Numbered from the stretch's first letter, positions 26,972-37,812 are shown. The stretch: 64,000 bases of DNA from Bacteroidaceae bacterium (GCA_017642425.1 JAGCPB010000059.1:1-64000), one strand, 5' to 3'. The notes: a model not told the origin generated them from the letters alone. Translations and numbers: made by a program.

Positions 26972-28201
26972 ATGAGATTCGATATAGATTCATTAAGAGA
27001 GACTGCCGATTCACTCACAAGGAATCGCCGCCGTACCATACTTACCGGATTCGGAGTATTCTGGGGACTGTTCATGCTGCTCTTCATGATTGGCGGCGGA
27101 CAAGGTCTGAAAGGACTGCTCCAGGAGAATTTCGGAGGATTTGCCAGCAACACCATGGTCCTGATATCGTCCAACACATCCAAGCCCTATAAAGGGCTGC
27201 CGGAGGGCCGGTACTGGAATTTTACACGTACGGACATAGACCGTCTCAAGCAGATGATTCCCGAACTTGACGTAGTATCGCCCATGATAAGCGGATGGGG
27301 CAACACAGTGGAATACGGAGAACACTCCACATCTGCCGCCATCAGGGGTGTCAGTGCGGATTACTGCAAGATTGAACAGCCCAAGATGCGCTACGGACGC
27401 TATCTGAACGAAACCGATATCATCATGAAACGTAAGGTATGCATAATAGGCAAGCGCGTTTACGAGCAGTTGTTTCCCGACGGCGGTGACCCCTGCGGCA
27501 AATTCATAAAGTCCGGTGAGATTTACTTTCAGGTTGTTGGAGTGGATATGTCTTCGAGCATGTTAAGCATCAACAGCAACTCCAGTTACTCGCTCATGAT
27601 TCCCGAAACCCTTGCCGCAACCATATACAACCGCGGTAACATTGTGGACATTATATGCCTGACCGCCAAGGGAGGCATACATACCAGCGTACTGGAGCCC
27701 CGCATACGCTCTATCATGGCCCGTCAGCACTCATTTGACCCCGATGACCTTGAGGCCATGCAGATTCTCAACACCGAGGAGATATTCATGATAGTGGACA
27801 ACCTGTTCCGCGGACTCAACTTCCTTATCTGGCTGGTCGGCCTGGGTACCCTGCTGGCAGGTTGCATAGGAGTAAGCAACATCATGATGGTAACCGTTAA
27901 GGAGCGTACCATCGAGATAGGCATTCGCCGTGCCATAGGTGCCATGCCGGGTGAGATACTGACACAGATAATAACCGAGAGCATAGCACTTACGCTGGCC
28001 GCCGGAAGCGCCGGAATAATGTTTGCGGTATTCCTGCTCAATATATTCGAAAAGGTTTCATCCGATGCCACATTCCAGATATCATTCAACACCGCCATAC
28101 TGGCAGCAGTACTGCTGGCCTTGCTGGGAGCCCTTGCAGGACTTGCACCCGCACTCCGTGCGATGGCAGTCAAACCGGTTGACGCAATGCGTGACGAATA
28201 A
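26972..28201 (+). CDS. MacB/FtsX-type ABC permease 2
   Basis: A 409-residue partner permease with the same architecture as permease 1: an N-terminal helix (ILTGFGVFWGLFMLLFMIGG), a periplasmic domain, then the signature GVSNIMMVTVKERTIEIGIR and C-terminal helices ending in LAGLAPALRAMAVKPVDAMRDE. It lies 38 nt after permease 1. Confidence 0.93.
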   Translation: MRFDIDSLRETADSLTRNRRRTILTGFGVFWGLFMLLFMIGGGQGLKGLLQENFGGFASNTMVLISSNTSKPYKGLPEGRYWNFTRTDIDRLKQMIPELDVVSPMISGWGNTVEYGEHSTSAAIRGVSADYCKIEQPKMRYGRYLNETDIIMKRKVCIIGKRVYEQLFPDGGDPCGKFIKSGEIYFQVVGVDMSSSMLSINSNSSYSLMIPETLAATIYNRGNIVDIICLTAKGGIHTSVLEPRIRSIMARQHSFDPDDLEAMQILNTEEIFMIVDNLFRGLNFLIWLVGLGTLLAGCIGVSNIMMVTVKERTIEIGIRRAIGAMPGEILTQIITESIALTLAAGSAGIMFAVFLLNIFEKVSSDATFQISFNTAILAAVLLALLGALAGLAPALRAMAVKPVDAMRDE

Positions 28202-28231
28202 CAATAATTGAAAACGAAAAATAAAACAGAT

Positions 28232-29371
28232 ATGAAAAAAGTAATCAAGTACATCGTAGTAGCACTCATAGCAGTAGCATTCATAGGAACATTCGTATTC
28301 CTGTACAAGAACTCCCAGCCGGAACAGATCCGTTACCAGGAACTCCCCGCAAAGAAGCAGGATGTGGCACGCAGCACCGTCCTAACAGGTAAGATAGTAC
28401 CCCGCAACGAGGTCAACATCAAGCCCCAGATTAACGGTATCATAGCCGAGATATTCAAGGAGGCAGGCCAGATGGTCCAGAAGGGCGAGGTCATTGCAAG
28501 ACTCACCGTCATTCCCGATATGAACTCACTCTCCGCAGCACAGAGCCGCGTGCGCTTATCGGAAATAAACCTCAAGCAGGCTCAGACCAACTTTGACCGC
28601 GAGAAGGCCCTCTTTGACAAGAACCTTATCAGTGCCGAGGAGTATGAAAAGACCGAGCAGGCCCTGAGCCAGGCCAAGGAGGAGTATGCCGCATCACAGG
28701 AGTCACTCGAGGTAATCCGTGACGGCGTATCATCCAAGAACGCCACATCAAGCTCAACCCTGATACGCTCTACCATAACCGGTCTGATTTTGGATATCCC
28801 CGTAAAGGTGGGTAACTCGGTCATCCAGGCCAACACCCTGAATGACGGTACCACCGTTGCAACCGTTGCCAACATGAACGACCTGATATTTGAGGGCCAG
28901 ATTGATGAGACTGAGGTTGGTTCCCTGTACGAGGGAATGCCCCTGACCATCACCATCGGCGCCCTTAAAGACTATACTTTCGATGCCGACCTGGAGTACA
29001 TATCGCCCAAGGCTGTCGAGAATAACGGAGCCAACCAGTTCAAGGTAAAGGCCGCCGTAAAGGTAGACTCTGAGCACGTAATCCGCTCAGGCTACAGCGC
29101 CAACGCACAGATTGACCTGGAAAAGGCAACAGACGTACTGACCGTACCCGAGAGTGCACTTGAGTTCGTAAAGGAAGAGTCATACGTTTACAAGAAGGCC
29201 CAGGACGGCACCTACACAAAGACCAAAGTTACCACCGGACTTAGCGACGGCGTCAACATACAGATCAAGGAGGGTCTGAGTGAAGGCGATACCGTACGCG
29301 GACCTCGCATCATAGAGGATGAACAGCCCGAGACTTCACAGAGCCAGGAATCAACTGAAACAGAAGAATGA
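28232..29371 (+). CDS. MacA-type periplasmic adaptor subunit
   Basis: A 379-residue membrane-fusion protein with an N-terminal anchor helix (VIKYIVVALIAVAFIGTFVF), a barrel-sandwich hybrid domain (VPRNEVNIKPQINGIIAEIF), an alpha-helical hairpin, a beta-barrel (FEGQIDETEVGSLYEGMPLT) and a membrane-proximal domain. It bridges the permeases and the TolC channel. The start at 28232 is an ATG after an A-rich leader; an earlier TTG at 28208 is less likely. Confidence 0.93.
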   Translation: MKKVIKYIVVALIAVAFIGTFVFLYKNSQPEQIRYQELPAKKQDVARSTVLTGKIVPRNEVNIKPQINGIIAEIFKEAGQMVQKGEVIARLTVIPDMNSLSAAQSRVRLSEINLKQAQTNFDREKALFDKNLISAEEYEKTEQALSQAKEEYAASQESLEVIRDGVSSKNATSSSTLIRSTITGLILDIPVKVGNSVIQANTLNDGTTVATVANMNDLIFEGQIDETEVGSLYEGMPLTITIGALKDYTFDADLEYISPKAVENNGANQFKVKAAVKVDSEHVIRSGYSANAQIDLEKATDVLTVPESALEFVKEESYVYKKAQDGTYTKTKVTTGLSDGVNIQIKEGLSEGDTVRGPRIIEDEQPETSQSQESTETEE

Positions 29372-30696
29372 ATATGAAAACCAAAGCAATATCAATAGTG
29401 TTGGCAGCCATGCTGACTGCCGGCACGGCAAATGCCGCCGATGGCTGGACTCTGCAGCAGTGCATTGACTACGCCATAGAGAACAACATCCAGATACGCC
29501 AGAGCGACATCACCGCGCAAAACCGCGATATCGAATACAACTCCGCACGCAATAACCGTCTGCCGGGAGTATCGGCCGGAGCATCCCAGAACTGGTCATT
29601 CGGACGCGGCCTTACAGCCGACAACACCTATGCAAACACCAATACCACCAGCACATCGTTCAGCATAGGTACTGACGTTACGCTGTTTGCCGGCCACCGC
29701 ATTACGGAAAACATCAAACTGGCAGAACTGAGCCTTGAGGCCGCCAAGAGTGACCTGGAGCGTATCAAGGACGATGTCCGCGTACAGGTGGCGCAGGCAT
29801 TCATACAGATTGTCTATAACCGCAGCATACTGGATGTGGCCCGAAATCAGGTAACAATAGACTCAATGCAGGTAGAGCGCCTGACCGCGCTGGCAGCCAT
29901 AGGTAAGGCCAGCAGCGCCGAGGTAGCATCGCAGAAAGCCACGCTGGCACAGAGCAACCTCTCTGTGATTCAGGCAGAAAACAACCTGAACATGAGCATC
30001 CTTACGCTCACCCAACTGCTGGAACTCCCATCACCCGAAGGGTTTGAGATAGAGGCACCTGACAACAGTGAACTTGAGTTCAATATACCGGACAGCCCGG
30101 AGATAATATATGAACAGGCATTAGGCATAAAGCCGTCTATTAAGAGTGAGGAGTTGCGTCTGGAACAGACCGGCAAGAGCATTGATATTGCCAAATCCGG
30201 ATTCTACCCAACGCTATCGCTGAGCGCAGGCGCCGGAACCAACTACTACACCACATCAAAATTCCAGTCTGACCCACTGGGTGACCAGCTCAAGAACAAT
30301 TTCAGCCAATATATAGGGCTCAACCTGAGCATACCCATATTCTCAAGGGGGAACAACCGCAATAACGTGCGTTCCGCCCAGCTCAACCGCATGAATCAGC
30401 AGATGCAGCTGGACAATGCCAAGAAGACTCTTTACAAGGAGATACAGCAGGCATATTACAACGCGGTCGCATCCAAAAGCCGATATGAGAGCAGTGAACT
30501 TGTTGAGGCCAGCGCACAGGAATCATTTGACCTGGTGCAGGCCAAGTATGAGGGCGGCAAAGCCAGCATCACGGAGTTCAACGAGTCCAAGAACCGCTTG
30601 GTAACATCGCAGGCCGATGTGCTCAAGTACCGCTACGAGTACCTGTTCAACACCGCCCTGCTGGAATTCTACCGCAACAGTTCTTTTGAGTTATAA
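29368..30696 (+). CDS. TolC-family outer membrane efflux channel
   Basis: A 442-residue channel protein with a signal peptide (IVLAAMLTAGTANA) and the two repeated helical TolC halves (DGWTLQQCIDYAIENNIQIR; NNVRSAQLNRMNQQMQLDN, FDLVQAKYEGGKASITEFNE). It completes the tripartite pump. The start overlaps the adaptor stop by 4 nt (ATGA). A second Met is two codons in (29374). A terminator follows the gene. Confidence 0.93.
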   Translation: MNMKTKAISIVLAAMLTAGTANAADGWTLQQCIDYAIENNIQIRQSDITAQNRDIEYNSARNNRLPGVSAGASQNWSFGRGLTADNTYANTNTTSTSFSIGTDVTLFAGHRITENIKLAELSLEAAKSDLERIKDDVRVQVAQAFIQIVYNRSILDVARNQVTIDSMQVERLTALAAIGKASSAEVASQKATLAQSNLSVIQAENNLNMSILTLTQLLELPSPEGFEIEAPDNSELEFNIPDSPEIIYEQALGIKPSIKSEELRLEQTGKSIDIAKSGFYPTLSLSAGAGTNYYTTSKFQSDPLGDQLKNNFSQYIGLNLSIPIFSRGNNRNNVRSAQLNRMNQQMQLDNAKKTLYKEIQQAYYNAVASKSRYESSELVEASAQESFDLVQAKYEGGKASITEFNESKNRLVTSQADVLKYRYEYLFNTALLEFYRNSSFEL

Positions 30697-30733
30697 CATT
30701 TGAGATAATAAGACAATAGTTTAGTAATTCCGG

Positions 30734-30764
30734 AACGGCACCGCCTGATGAAGGTAGTGCCGTT
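30734..30764 (+). terminator. Terminator of the efflux operon
   Basis: The arms AACGGCAC and GTGCCGTT form a perfect 8-bp stem followed by TATCTTTTTC. Because the dipeptidase gene converges from the other side, it may act for both. Confidence 0.7.
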
Positions 30765-30772
30765 TATCTTTT

Positions 30773-32119
30773 TCAATAGTACTTGTAGAAGAGTGCTATA
30801 CTCTCCATACCGCCAAAGAACTGACGCAACAGATAGCTCTCGTTAGGACTGTGTATGGTATCGCGCTCCAGACCGAATCCCATAAGCAGGGGATCCAGAC
30901 CAAGCACTTTCTGGAATTCCGCCAGAATAGGAATGCTTCCACCGCCACGGCTTGGAACCGGCTCAATACCGTAGACCTCACCTATGGCACGTGAGGCTGC
31001 CTTGTATGCATCCGATGAGATTGGAATCAGGAACCCGTCACCGCTCTCAAAAGGTGTCACCTCAACCTTGACATAAGGCGGAGCGATACTCAGAAAATGA
31101 TCCATAAAGAGTTTTGAAATCTCAGCACTGGTCTGCTTGGGGACCAGGCGCATAGATATCTTGGCATGGGCCTCGCTGGGGAGCACGGTCTTGGCACCCT
31201 GTCCCGTGTAGCCGCCCCATATTCCGCACACGTCAAGTGACGGACGTATACCGGTACGTTCAAGAGTGGTGTATCCCTTCTCACCCTTAACCTCTTTGAT
31301 GTCCAGGAACTGCTTGTACTCATCCATATCGAATGGGGCGCGTGCCAGCATCTTACGTTCATCGGGAGTAAGTTCCACAACCTTGTCATAGAAACCGGGC
31401 ACCGTAATTCGTCCGTCCTTGTCAATGAGTGATGAAATCATATCGCACAGCACGTTTATGGGGTTAGCCACAGCACCGCCGTAATGGCCTGAGTGCAGGT
31501 CCTTGTTGGGACCTGTAACCTTAACCTCCAGATATGCCAGTCCACGCATACCGCAGTTAATTGAAGGAACCTTGTCCGATATCATGGTAGTATCAGATAC
31601 CAGGCATACATCGGCGGCAAGCAGTTCCTTATTGGCTTTGATGAATTCCGGCAGGGACGGGCTGCCTATCTCCTCCTCGCCCTCAAAAATGAACTTTACA
31701 TTATGCCTAAGCTGTCCGGTACGTACCAGATACTCAAACGCCTTTATATGCATAAACAGCTGTCCCTTGTCATCGTTGGCTCCGCGACACCAGATGGCAT
31801 CGTCATGGATTACAGGCTCGAACGGGTCAGTATGCCATTTCTCAAGTGGTTCCGGCGGCTGCACGTCATAATGGCCATACACCAGCACAGTCTTAAGCGA
31901 CGGATCGACCATCTTACGCCCAAAAACCACCGGATTGCCGCTGGTGGACATAACCTCAGCCATATCGGCACCGGCCTCAAGAAGCAACTCTTTCAATCGC
32001 TCGGCACACCGCACCATATCCGGTTTGTTCTCCTGTTTGGCACTTATTGACGGGATTCTCAATACGGAGAATAGTTCCTCAAAGAACCTCTCTCTGTTCT
32101 GTTCTATATACTGTCTCAT
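30773..32119 (-). CDS. M20 family dipeptidase
   Basis: A 448-residue zinc metallopeptidase of the M20 family. Metal-binding motifs are VYGHYDVQPPE, CRGANDDKGQ and FEGEEEIGSPSL with the catalytic Glu. A dimerisation domain lies in the middle (GLAYLEVKVTGPNKDLHSGH). The closest general type is the CNDP/PepV-like dipeptidase group, acting on dipeptides in the cytosol. No signal peptide is present. It is transcribed alone towards the efflux operon. Confidence 0.93.
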   Translation of the reverse strand: MRQYIEQNRERFFEELFSVLRIPSISAKQENKPDMVRCAERLKELLLEAGADMAEVMSTSGNPVVFGRKMVDPSLKTVLVYGHYDVQPPEPLEKWHTDPFEPVIHDDAIWCRGANDDKGQLFMHIKAFEYLVRTGQLRHNVKFIFEGEEEIGSPSLPEFIKANKELLAADVCLVSDTTMISDKVPSINCGMRGLAYLEVKVTGPNKDLHSGHYGGAVANPINVLCDMISSLIDKDGRITVPGFYDKVVELTPDERKMLARAPFDMDEYKQFLDIKEVKGEKGYTTLERTGIRPSLDVCGIWGGYTGQGAKTVLPSEAHAKISMRLVPKQTSAEISKLFMDHFLSIAPPYVKVEVTPFESGDGFLIPISSDAYKAASRAIGEVYGIEPVPSRGGGSIPILAEFQKVLGLDPLLMGFGLERDTIHSPNESYLLRQFFGGMESIALFYKYY

Positions 32120-32143
32120 ATATCTGTTTAGGTTAGCCGGCCA

Positions 32144-32151
32144 TAAAGATA
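32144..32151 (-). promoter_or_regulatory. Possible -7 box for the dipeptidase gene
   Basis: The minus strand reads TATCTTTA, one mismatch from TAnnTTTG, 24 nt upstream of the start codon. Confidence 0.35.
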
Positions 32152-32155
32152 ATAA

Positions 32156-32191
32156 AAAGAGAGACCGGATAGATGTCCGGTCCCTCTCTTT
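32156..32191 (-). terminator. Terminator of the 1842-residue secreted protein gene
   Basis: The inverted arms AAAGAGAGACCGGA and TCCGGTCCCTCTCTTT pair almost fully around a 6-nt loop. On the minus strand, after the gene's stop at 32211, the stem is followed by a T-run (TTTTTATT), a classic intrinsic terminator. Confidence 0.85.
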
Positions 32192-32210
32192 CAGTATACT
32201 GACTGCAAAA

Positions 32211-35200
32211 TCACTTTACATCTATCAGTTTCTTGCCCTCGCGGATGTAGATTCCGTTTGCGTTGTCGATCGGACGCCCCTGCAGGTCATACATCTCAGA
32301 CTGGTCTTCGGCTCCTATTCCATAGATTCCGGTCTTGTCACCGGCGCGCAGCGGGAACAAGACAGTCGCCATGTTCTTGGTACGGCCATCGGGAGTGACT
32401 ATCCTTGTGCCCTCCAGTTTGACCTTACCACCCGTGAATGACCTGTCATAAGAAAGTTCCAACTTGAGAGCCGCATCACCACCACCTGAGAACGTACTAT
32501 TGGTCATGGACATGCAGACTATGGCGTAGGTTCCGTCATCCTGAAGGTTGGAGAGAATGACATGGTTATTATCAGTATTCATGGACTTGATGCTTACGCC
32601 AGCCGGTAATGTAATATTGAACTGGACTGCGGTAATCTCATCCTGAACTCCATAAATGCATAAGGGAAGTGACTTGCCGGCTTCATTTCCCACATCACCT
32701 ACTCTCAGCGTAGAGCTTATTTCACGTCTGCCGTCACGTGGCATTGCATACTGGATGCCTATCACCCGATTCACAATCCAGACGGCATCGGATACATCCA
32801 CATAGCCGTCTCCATTGGCATCGGCGGCACCATAATCCAGTCCTGTAACATCAGCCTTGATTATGAAAGCCACAACACCTACGGCATCGGTAATGGTTAT
32901 CTTGCCATCCATATTGACATCACCAGGCAGCATGTACTCCTGTACATCAACATAAGCCCAGTAGCTATCAGGATTCAACTCCTTGACAGGTGATTCTGTC
33001 AGGACTATGTCATAGACACCAATGCTGTATGAACCGGACATGGTCTGATCAACGCTAACCGTGAGATAGACAATATCACCGTCATTTCCTCTAATAGTAT
33101 TGTTCTGGTAAGAGATGCATGCCAAAGAAATGACACAACCACCCCACCAGTTGGATGTCTCGCTATAAGACAACTTATGGCCGTTCATACGGTTTCCGTT
33201 CAGTTCCGCACTAATCAGAGACATACCGGATGGAAGTTCCACCTTGAACGAGAACGCTGTCATAGGTCTTGTGTTCTGCATCTTAATAGGTATCACCAGC
33301 TCTGAGCCCGCCTTACATGACATTCCGGATCCCAGATAAATACGATGAACACCGTTCTCCGCAGTATAAATGCCGTTATATAGAGAATTCAGGGCATCAT
33401 TGAGATTATATGCCCAGGAATACAGTTCATCGGCAGTCATGCCGGAGCAACTCATGCGGGATACCTTGCGATAGAGAGTATTAAGTTCTGAGTACTCTGT
33501 CAGGTAAGAGTAGCTGCTATACTCCGAAACAGCATTTGAAGCTGATCCAAGACAACTCTGGAAATAATCTACACAATCTATCCTATCAGACATTATACTT
33601 GCATAGGAGTTCAGCATATCAGCCATATTGTAGAACTCGTACTCATATCCATACGTACCCATGGATTCACTGGCCTGTGACAGACTTGTAGCCAGACGGT
33701 CATAGTCCTGACCTGCATAAATGTAGTCACCTGCTTTGTCAAGTATACGTTGGGCATTGGATATGGCACGGTTCAACGTCATTCTGGCCGCAGCCAACGG
33801 ATCAGACGGTATAGTGTCGGAACCACCCGAGTTAAATGTATAATTGCTCAAGAGTGCAGTCAACTTTGACTCCTGCTCCAACATGTCACCATAATAATCA
33901 TACTCCGGATGTATTCCACAGAGGTATAGGACTGCCTCTCTCATATCAAACTGACCACTTGAAATTGATCTCTGGTTTATAATATAAACAAGGTCACCTA
34001 CTACCATGACAGAATCCAAGAAAATCTCCTTATAATCAAACTTGCTTCCATTGTTCATGTCTACGTTGACTTTACCGCTATAATCAGCGACATCTGTTCT
34101 AAATTCATAATAAAGGTCACTTGTCCGATTATATGCATACATGCCAACATTATAATAACCTACCGGCAGACCGGTAATCTCTGTAGTGATATCGCCTTTT
34201 GTCTGAATTTCACTTCTCAAGCCTCCTATGAACACGTGTCCGTCTATTTCCCAGTCAAAAACACTTTCATCACCAATCATCGGCTTTGATATAGTCCAAT
34301 TGCCGCTTGAGGAAGGCGTAATGGTCCAGTTCGGGAAGGCTGTAGTATTCTCCTCCCTTTTTAATCTCCACACACCGCTGCTGTTAAGTTCCAGATCACG
34401 CCCGATTTCAGCCTCAGTATAGAAATAGTAGTTAGGAATAAGAGCGCTCACATCCAGGCCAAATAATTCATCAAGCTCATAGTCATCGGCCAGACAATAT
34501 TTTCTTAGAATCTGTAGGATGGCAGCCTCACGCAGGATACTGACAAGTTCAGAATCCTCATCCTCAACCATAGCCACGGCATACTGGATTTCATCATTAA
34601 ACTCATAGCCAAGCATACTTGCCAACTCATAAAGTTCCTTGGTCTGTCTGGTCTTGGCCACATAATGGTCATATCTGAACACATACGCTCTCCGGGCATC
34701 GGCCAGAGCATTGTATTCCTGGGTCAATTCATAATCTGAAGACTTGATCACATCATATACCATAGCAACATTATATGCATTGACCATGGCTTCATACTCT
34801 TCATAATCCGTACGGGCATCATTTGCATAGACAAGATCTTCGGTCTCTGTAATCTTGGCATTGAACTCTTCAATCAGAGCCAAGCGTGCATCAAGTGTAG
34901 CCATTTCACTTTCGTAGAGTTCTATCTCTGCTGTAAGTTCCGCTTCCGTATGGGTTGAGCAGTCAAAGTTGGCATTGGCAGAAAGATGTGCTTCAAGAGA
35001 CTGATAGGCATTAAGCCTGCTATAGTTTGCCAAATCTGACAGTTTAACCTCAACATTGCTCTCTGTCTCATAGAACAGGTCAACCAATGCCATGCGGCTA
35101 TCCAGTGCCTTTACACTTGCATTGATATAAGCCACCTCATTATCATACTGACTTGGCGAATTGCCCATGAATGTCTGACCTTCTGCTACAGCCTGCGCCA

Positions 35201-37739
35201 GAGCATTGTAATCAGCACCCTTGTACTTGGTTTCAGTAACAGCATCAAGTTTGGCCTGTGCCGCAGCAACGGCATTGACAAGTCTATTTACGTATGGTGT
35301 TGACAAATCTCCGGCTGTTGAGCTGCTGATAGAGTAGTTGCCAATAAAAACACCATCCTTATTACCATTCTTTGTAGCCCATTCAAATACATAATCACCG
35401 GCCTCAGGTACAGTGAAACTGAAATTGAAGGTCTCAACATCAACAGGCCATTCTCCTGTATCCTTGTCTTCGATGTCACCCTTGTTTACAAATGTGGTAG
35501 GCGTAAACGTTCCTATTTCAGTCTTCTGGCATGCTTCAAGTATTGCAAAACCGTTGTCATTGCCGTCTGCCAGTTCACCGTCAGGTTTCGGATAGAAATA
35601 CAGGTAACCCGGTATGCCTGGCAGTTTATTGCTGCTATAGGACCATCCTGTAGCCTTGAACTGTATGATGCAATCTTCGGCCTTGTCAAAATGAATAATA
35701 GTATATACGTTACCTGTCTTTCCGGCACCTGTTGATGAAGACTGGGTTGTAAGCTGATAACCGCAGTTGTCAGGATAGCTTGCCCCCATAGCATGTACAC
35801 GGCTCTTGGCTTTTTTGGAAGATGAGTTGCTTCCTTTTCTGAATGATGAACTTGCATCATGTACATAAGTACTTGCAGGATTAAAGCCGGTTAATTCAGT
35901 TGGAGCCTCACTTCTCCAGTCAGATTCAATCCGGAGAGCGGATATGGTATTGCTGAATTCACCGAAATGATAATGTAAAATCACGTTTTCTCCACAATCT
36001 GTACCTATTCCATAAATCTGGATAATACGAATCTCCGTATCACCTGCAAGAGGAGATGTATACTTGGACGGACGGGTAATCACAAGACTTTGTTCATCTG
36101 GAGACCATGAAGGAAACCAAACCTCATTGCCGACGTATGCAACCACTCTCTCCGAAGCCTCCATATTGTTGTCAACAAGCACCTTCCTCGAGAACTTGAA
36201 CTTAAGTTCCCTTGTATTGCCGTCAAGGCCAAAAGAACCCTCCTCAAACGGAGCCTGCTGCATAACAGGAGGCATATCCTTAAGAGAGCAAACACCTCTG
36301 AACACGTACGGGTTCGGGGTTGCTGTCTCATTATAGAAATCAGGGACAACCTTACCGTTCTTGATCCATGCAGTATCAAGAGCCTTAGGGAATAATGAAC
36401 CTGTATATTTAAGTGTAAGATCGGGATTATCAACCGGGTTATGGAAAGTTACAAGCACCTGGTCGTAGTTATCAAACTCGAACGGAAACTCCTCTCCGAA
36501 AATTGTAAAGAAATCGGTGAACATGTACATATATCCATCTTCATGATATTCAACCGAACGGATTGGCATCTCTTCCCAATCATCCATATTATTAGGATTA
36601 CCCCCATGCCTAAGGCACCATACTACATAGTTATAATTATCCCATGGAACTTCAACCGCCGGGATATTAGTCTTAGCCTTGGCTTCACTTACAATTTCCG
36701 TTATATTAGTCTGATAACCGAAATCAACACGGAGTTTGTCACCATAATAATCGCATCCGGCAATCCATGACTTGGTCAATGACAGGTTGTCAATCTTAAA
36801 GTCAGTAAAGTCCGATGAGAATGAAAGACGGGCAAAAAAATTGTCGGGTTGGACTATATAGTTAAGGTCGTGGCCAGTCCCGTTCTCCTCTGCACGCCAA
36901 TTCCAGGTATTATAATCTCCTTCGGCCCACCAATAACCATCTGTATAGAAAAAATTCTCAGCAATAGAATCATTCAGATAATAGGCCATGAGTGTTACTT
37001 TCTCCCACTCTCCCGTAAAGTCATCTTTTTGCAGTTCAAATGTGTTTCTGTATTTATAGTTAGCCGGATCACTCTCGCAACCCATAGAAAACGGTTTTTC
37101 ACTGTTATTGGTTCCACGCATCAGACTGGCATACAAACGGGCAGAAGGGGCATCCGGTGTCGTTGGGGTTGCCTTGACATAGAATGAAAGACGATATGAT
37201 GATTCATCTTCTATATATAAACCCGGTATACTCAAATAACGGCGATAGTTTGCTGTATAACCTTCTGGAGTATGGGTGCCATAACTGGAACTACTGCCAT
37301 AATATGCATCAGAAATATATCTGAAGTATCTCTCACCTCCATCTTCGCCAAATGCTGACATTGCATCTCTCCTATTAACGCTATTGTCAGTTTCTATACC
37401 ATAGGTTTCGTTTTGAAAGTACTCAAACTCGGACCGATCGTTTGTTATTCTGACACCATTATACAAATTGATAATTGTATCCCTATACAATCCCCTTTGC
37501 CATTCTGAAGGGTTTTCCCATATTCTGAACGAACCATTATTAAGGCCCTGGCGATCATAGTACTGAACCTGACTGATTGTTTCAACCACATCGGATGAAA
37601 ATGAGTTCCAATCTGTCTCAAAGTCCTGAACAAAAACCACTTGGGCATCCTGAGGCGTAAAGACAGGACCATCCCACTGTGCTAATACGGGAGTTCCCAC
37701 AAAGAGTAGTCCCAAAAGCAATTTGTAATTTATTTTCAT
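32211..37739 (-). CDS. Giant secreted protein with FIVAR-like helices, cohesin-like and dockerin domains, T9SS tail
   Basis: An 1842-residue exported protein. After a signal peptide (LLLGLLFVGTPVLAQ) come beta-sandwich regions, one of them adhesin or carbohydrate-binding-like, and then about 500 residues of helical FIVAR-like repeats (YNALAQAVAEGQTF, YDRLATSLSQASESMG). A cohesin-like domain follows at about 1465-1597. A dockerin with two calcium loops (GDVNMDGKITITDAVGVVAF, ADANGDGYVDVSDAVWIVN) lies at about 1603-1665, then a second cohesin-like domain. The end, MYDLQGRPIDNANGIYIREG, is a Prevotella-type sorting tail for type IX secretion. No catalytic domain is recognised. The protein is probably surface-attached, and a scaffold or adhesin role is inferred. 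It is a paralogue of the next gene upstream. Confidence 0.8.
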   Translation of the reverse strand: MKINYKLLLGLLFVGTPVLAQWDGPVFTPQDAQVVFVQDFETDWNSFSSDVVETISQVQYYDRQGLNNGSFRIWENPSEWQRGLYRDTIINLYNGVRITNDRSEFEYFQNETYGIETDNSVNRRDAMSAFGEDGGERYFRYISDAYYGSSSSYGTHTPEGYTANYRRYLSIPGLYIEDESSYRLSFYVKATPTTPDAPSARLYASLMRGTNNSEKPFSMGCESDPANYKYRNTFELQKDDFTGEWEKVTLMAYYLNDSIAENFFYTDGYWWAEGDYNTWNWRAEENGTGHDLNYIVQPDNFFARLSFSSDFTDFKIDNLSLTKSWIAGCDYYGDKLRVDFGYQTNITEIVSEAKAKTNIPAVEVPWDNYNYVVWCLRHGGNPNNMDDWEEMPIRSVEYHEDGYMYMFTDFFTIFGEEFPFEFDNYDQVLVTFHNPVDNPDLTLKYTGSLFPKALDTAWIKNGKVVPDFYNETATPNPYVFRGVCSLKDMPPVMQQAPFEEGSFGLDGNTRELKFKFSRKVLVDNNMEASERVVAYVGNEVWFPSWSPDEQSLVITRPSKYTSPLAGDTEIRIIQIYGIGTDCGENVILHYHFGEFSNTISALRIESDWRSEAPTELTGFNPASTYVHDASSSFRKGSNSSSKKAKSRVHAMGASYPDNCGYQLTTQSSSTGAGKTGNVYTIIHFDKAEDCIIQFKATGWSYSSNKLPGIPGYLYFYPKPDGELADGNDNGFAILEACQKTEIGTFTPTTFVNKGDIEDKDTGEWPVDVETFNFSFTVPEAGDYVFEWATKNGNKDGVFIGNYSISSSTAGDLSTPYVNRLVNAVAAAQAKLDAVTETKYKGADYNALAQAVAEGQTFMGNSPSQYDNEVAYINASVKALDSRMALVDLFYETESNVEVKLSDLANYSRLNAYQSLEAHLSANANFDCSTHTEAELTAEIELYESEMATLDARLALIEEFNAKITETEDLVYANDARTDYEEYEAMVNAYNVAMVYDVIKSSDYELTQEYNALADARRAYVFRYDHYVAKTRQTKELYELASMLGYEFNDEIQYAVAMVEDEDSELVSILREAAILQILRKYCLADDYELDELFGLDVSALIPNYYFYTEAEIGRDLELNSSGVWRLKREENTTAFPNWTITPSSSGNWTISKPMIGDESVFDWEIDGHVFIGGLRSEIQTKGDITTEITGLPVGYYNVGMYAYNRTSDLYYEFRTDVADYSGKVNVDMNNGSKFDYKEIFLDSVMVVGDLVYIINQRSISSGQFDMREAVLYLCGIHPEYDYYGDMLEQESKLTALLSNYTFNSGGSDTIPSDPLAAARMTLNRAISNAQRILDKAGDYIYAGQDYDRLATSLSQASESMGTYGYEYEFYNMADMLNSYASIMSDRIDCVDYFQSCLGSASNAVSEYSSYSYLTEYSELNTLYRKVSRMSCSGMTADELYSWAYNLNDALNSLYNGIYTAENGVHRIYLGSGMSCKAGSELVIPIKMQNTRPMTAFSFKVELPSGMSLISAELNGNRMNGHKLSYSETSNWWGGCVISLACISYQNNTIRGNDGDIVYLTVSVDQTMSGSYSIGVYDIVLTESPVKELNPDSYWAYVDVQEYMLPGDVNMDGKITITDAVGVVAFIIKADVTGLDYGAADANGDGYVDVSDAVWIVNRVIGIQYAMPRDGRREISSTLRVGDVGNEAGKSLPLCIYGVQDEITAVQFNITLPAGVSIKSMNTDNNHVILSNLQDDGTYAIVCMSMTNSTFSGGGDAALKLELSYDRSFTGGKVKLEGTRIVTPDGRTKNMATVLFPLRAGDKTGIYGIGAEDQSEMYDLQGRPIDNANGIYIREGKKLIDVK

Positions 37740-37780
37740 ATGTTATTGTTTTTCTTGTATTGAATGTAGTTATTTTGTAA

Positions 37781-37812
37781 TGGAGGGTGGCCCATCGCTG
37801 AGTCACCCTCCA
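37781..37812 (-). terminator. Hairpin terminator between the two giant genes
   Basis: A perfect 9-bp stem, TGGAGGGTG with CACCCTCCA, lies 19 nt after the stop codon of the 1821-residue gene. The T-run after it is weak, so partial read-through to the next giant gene is possible. Confidence 0.6.
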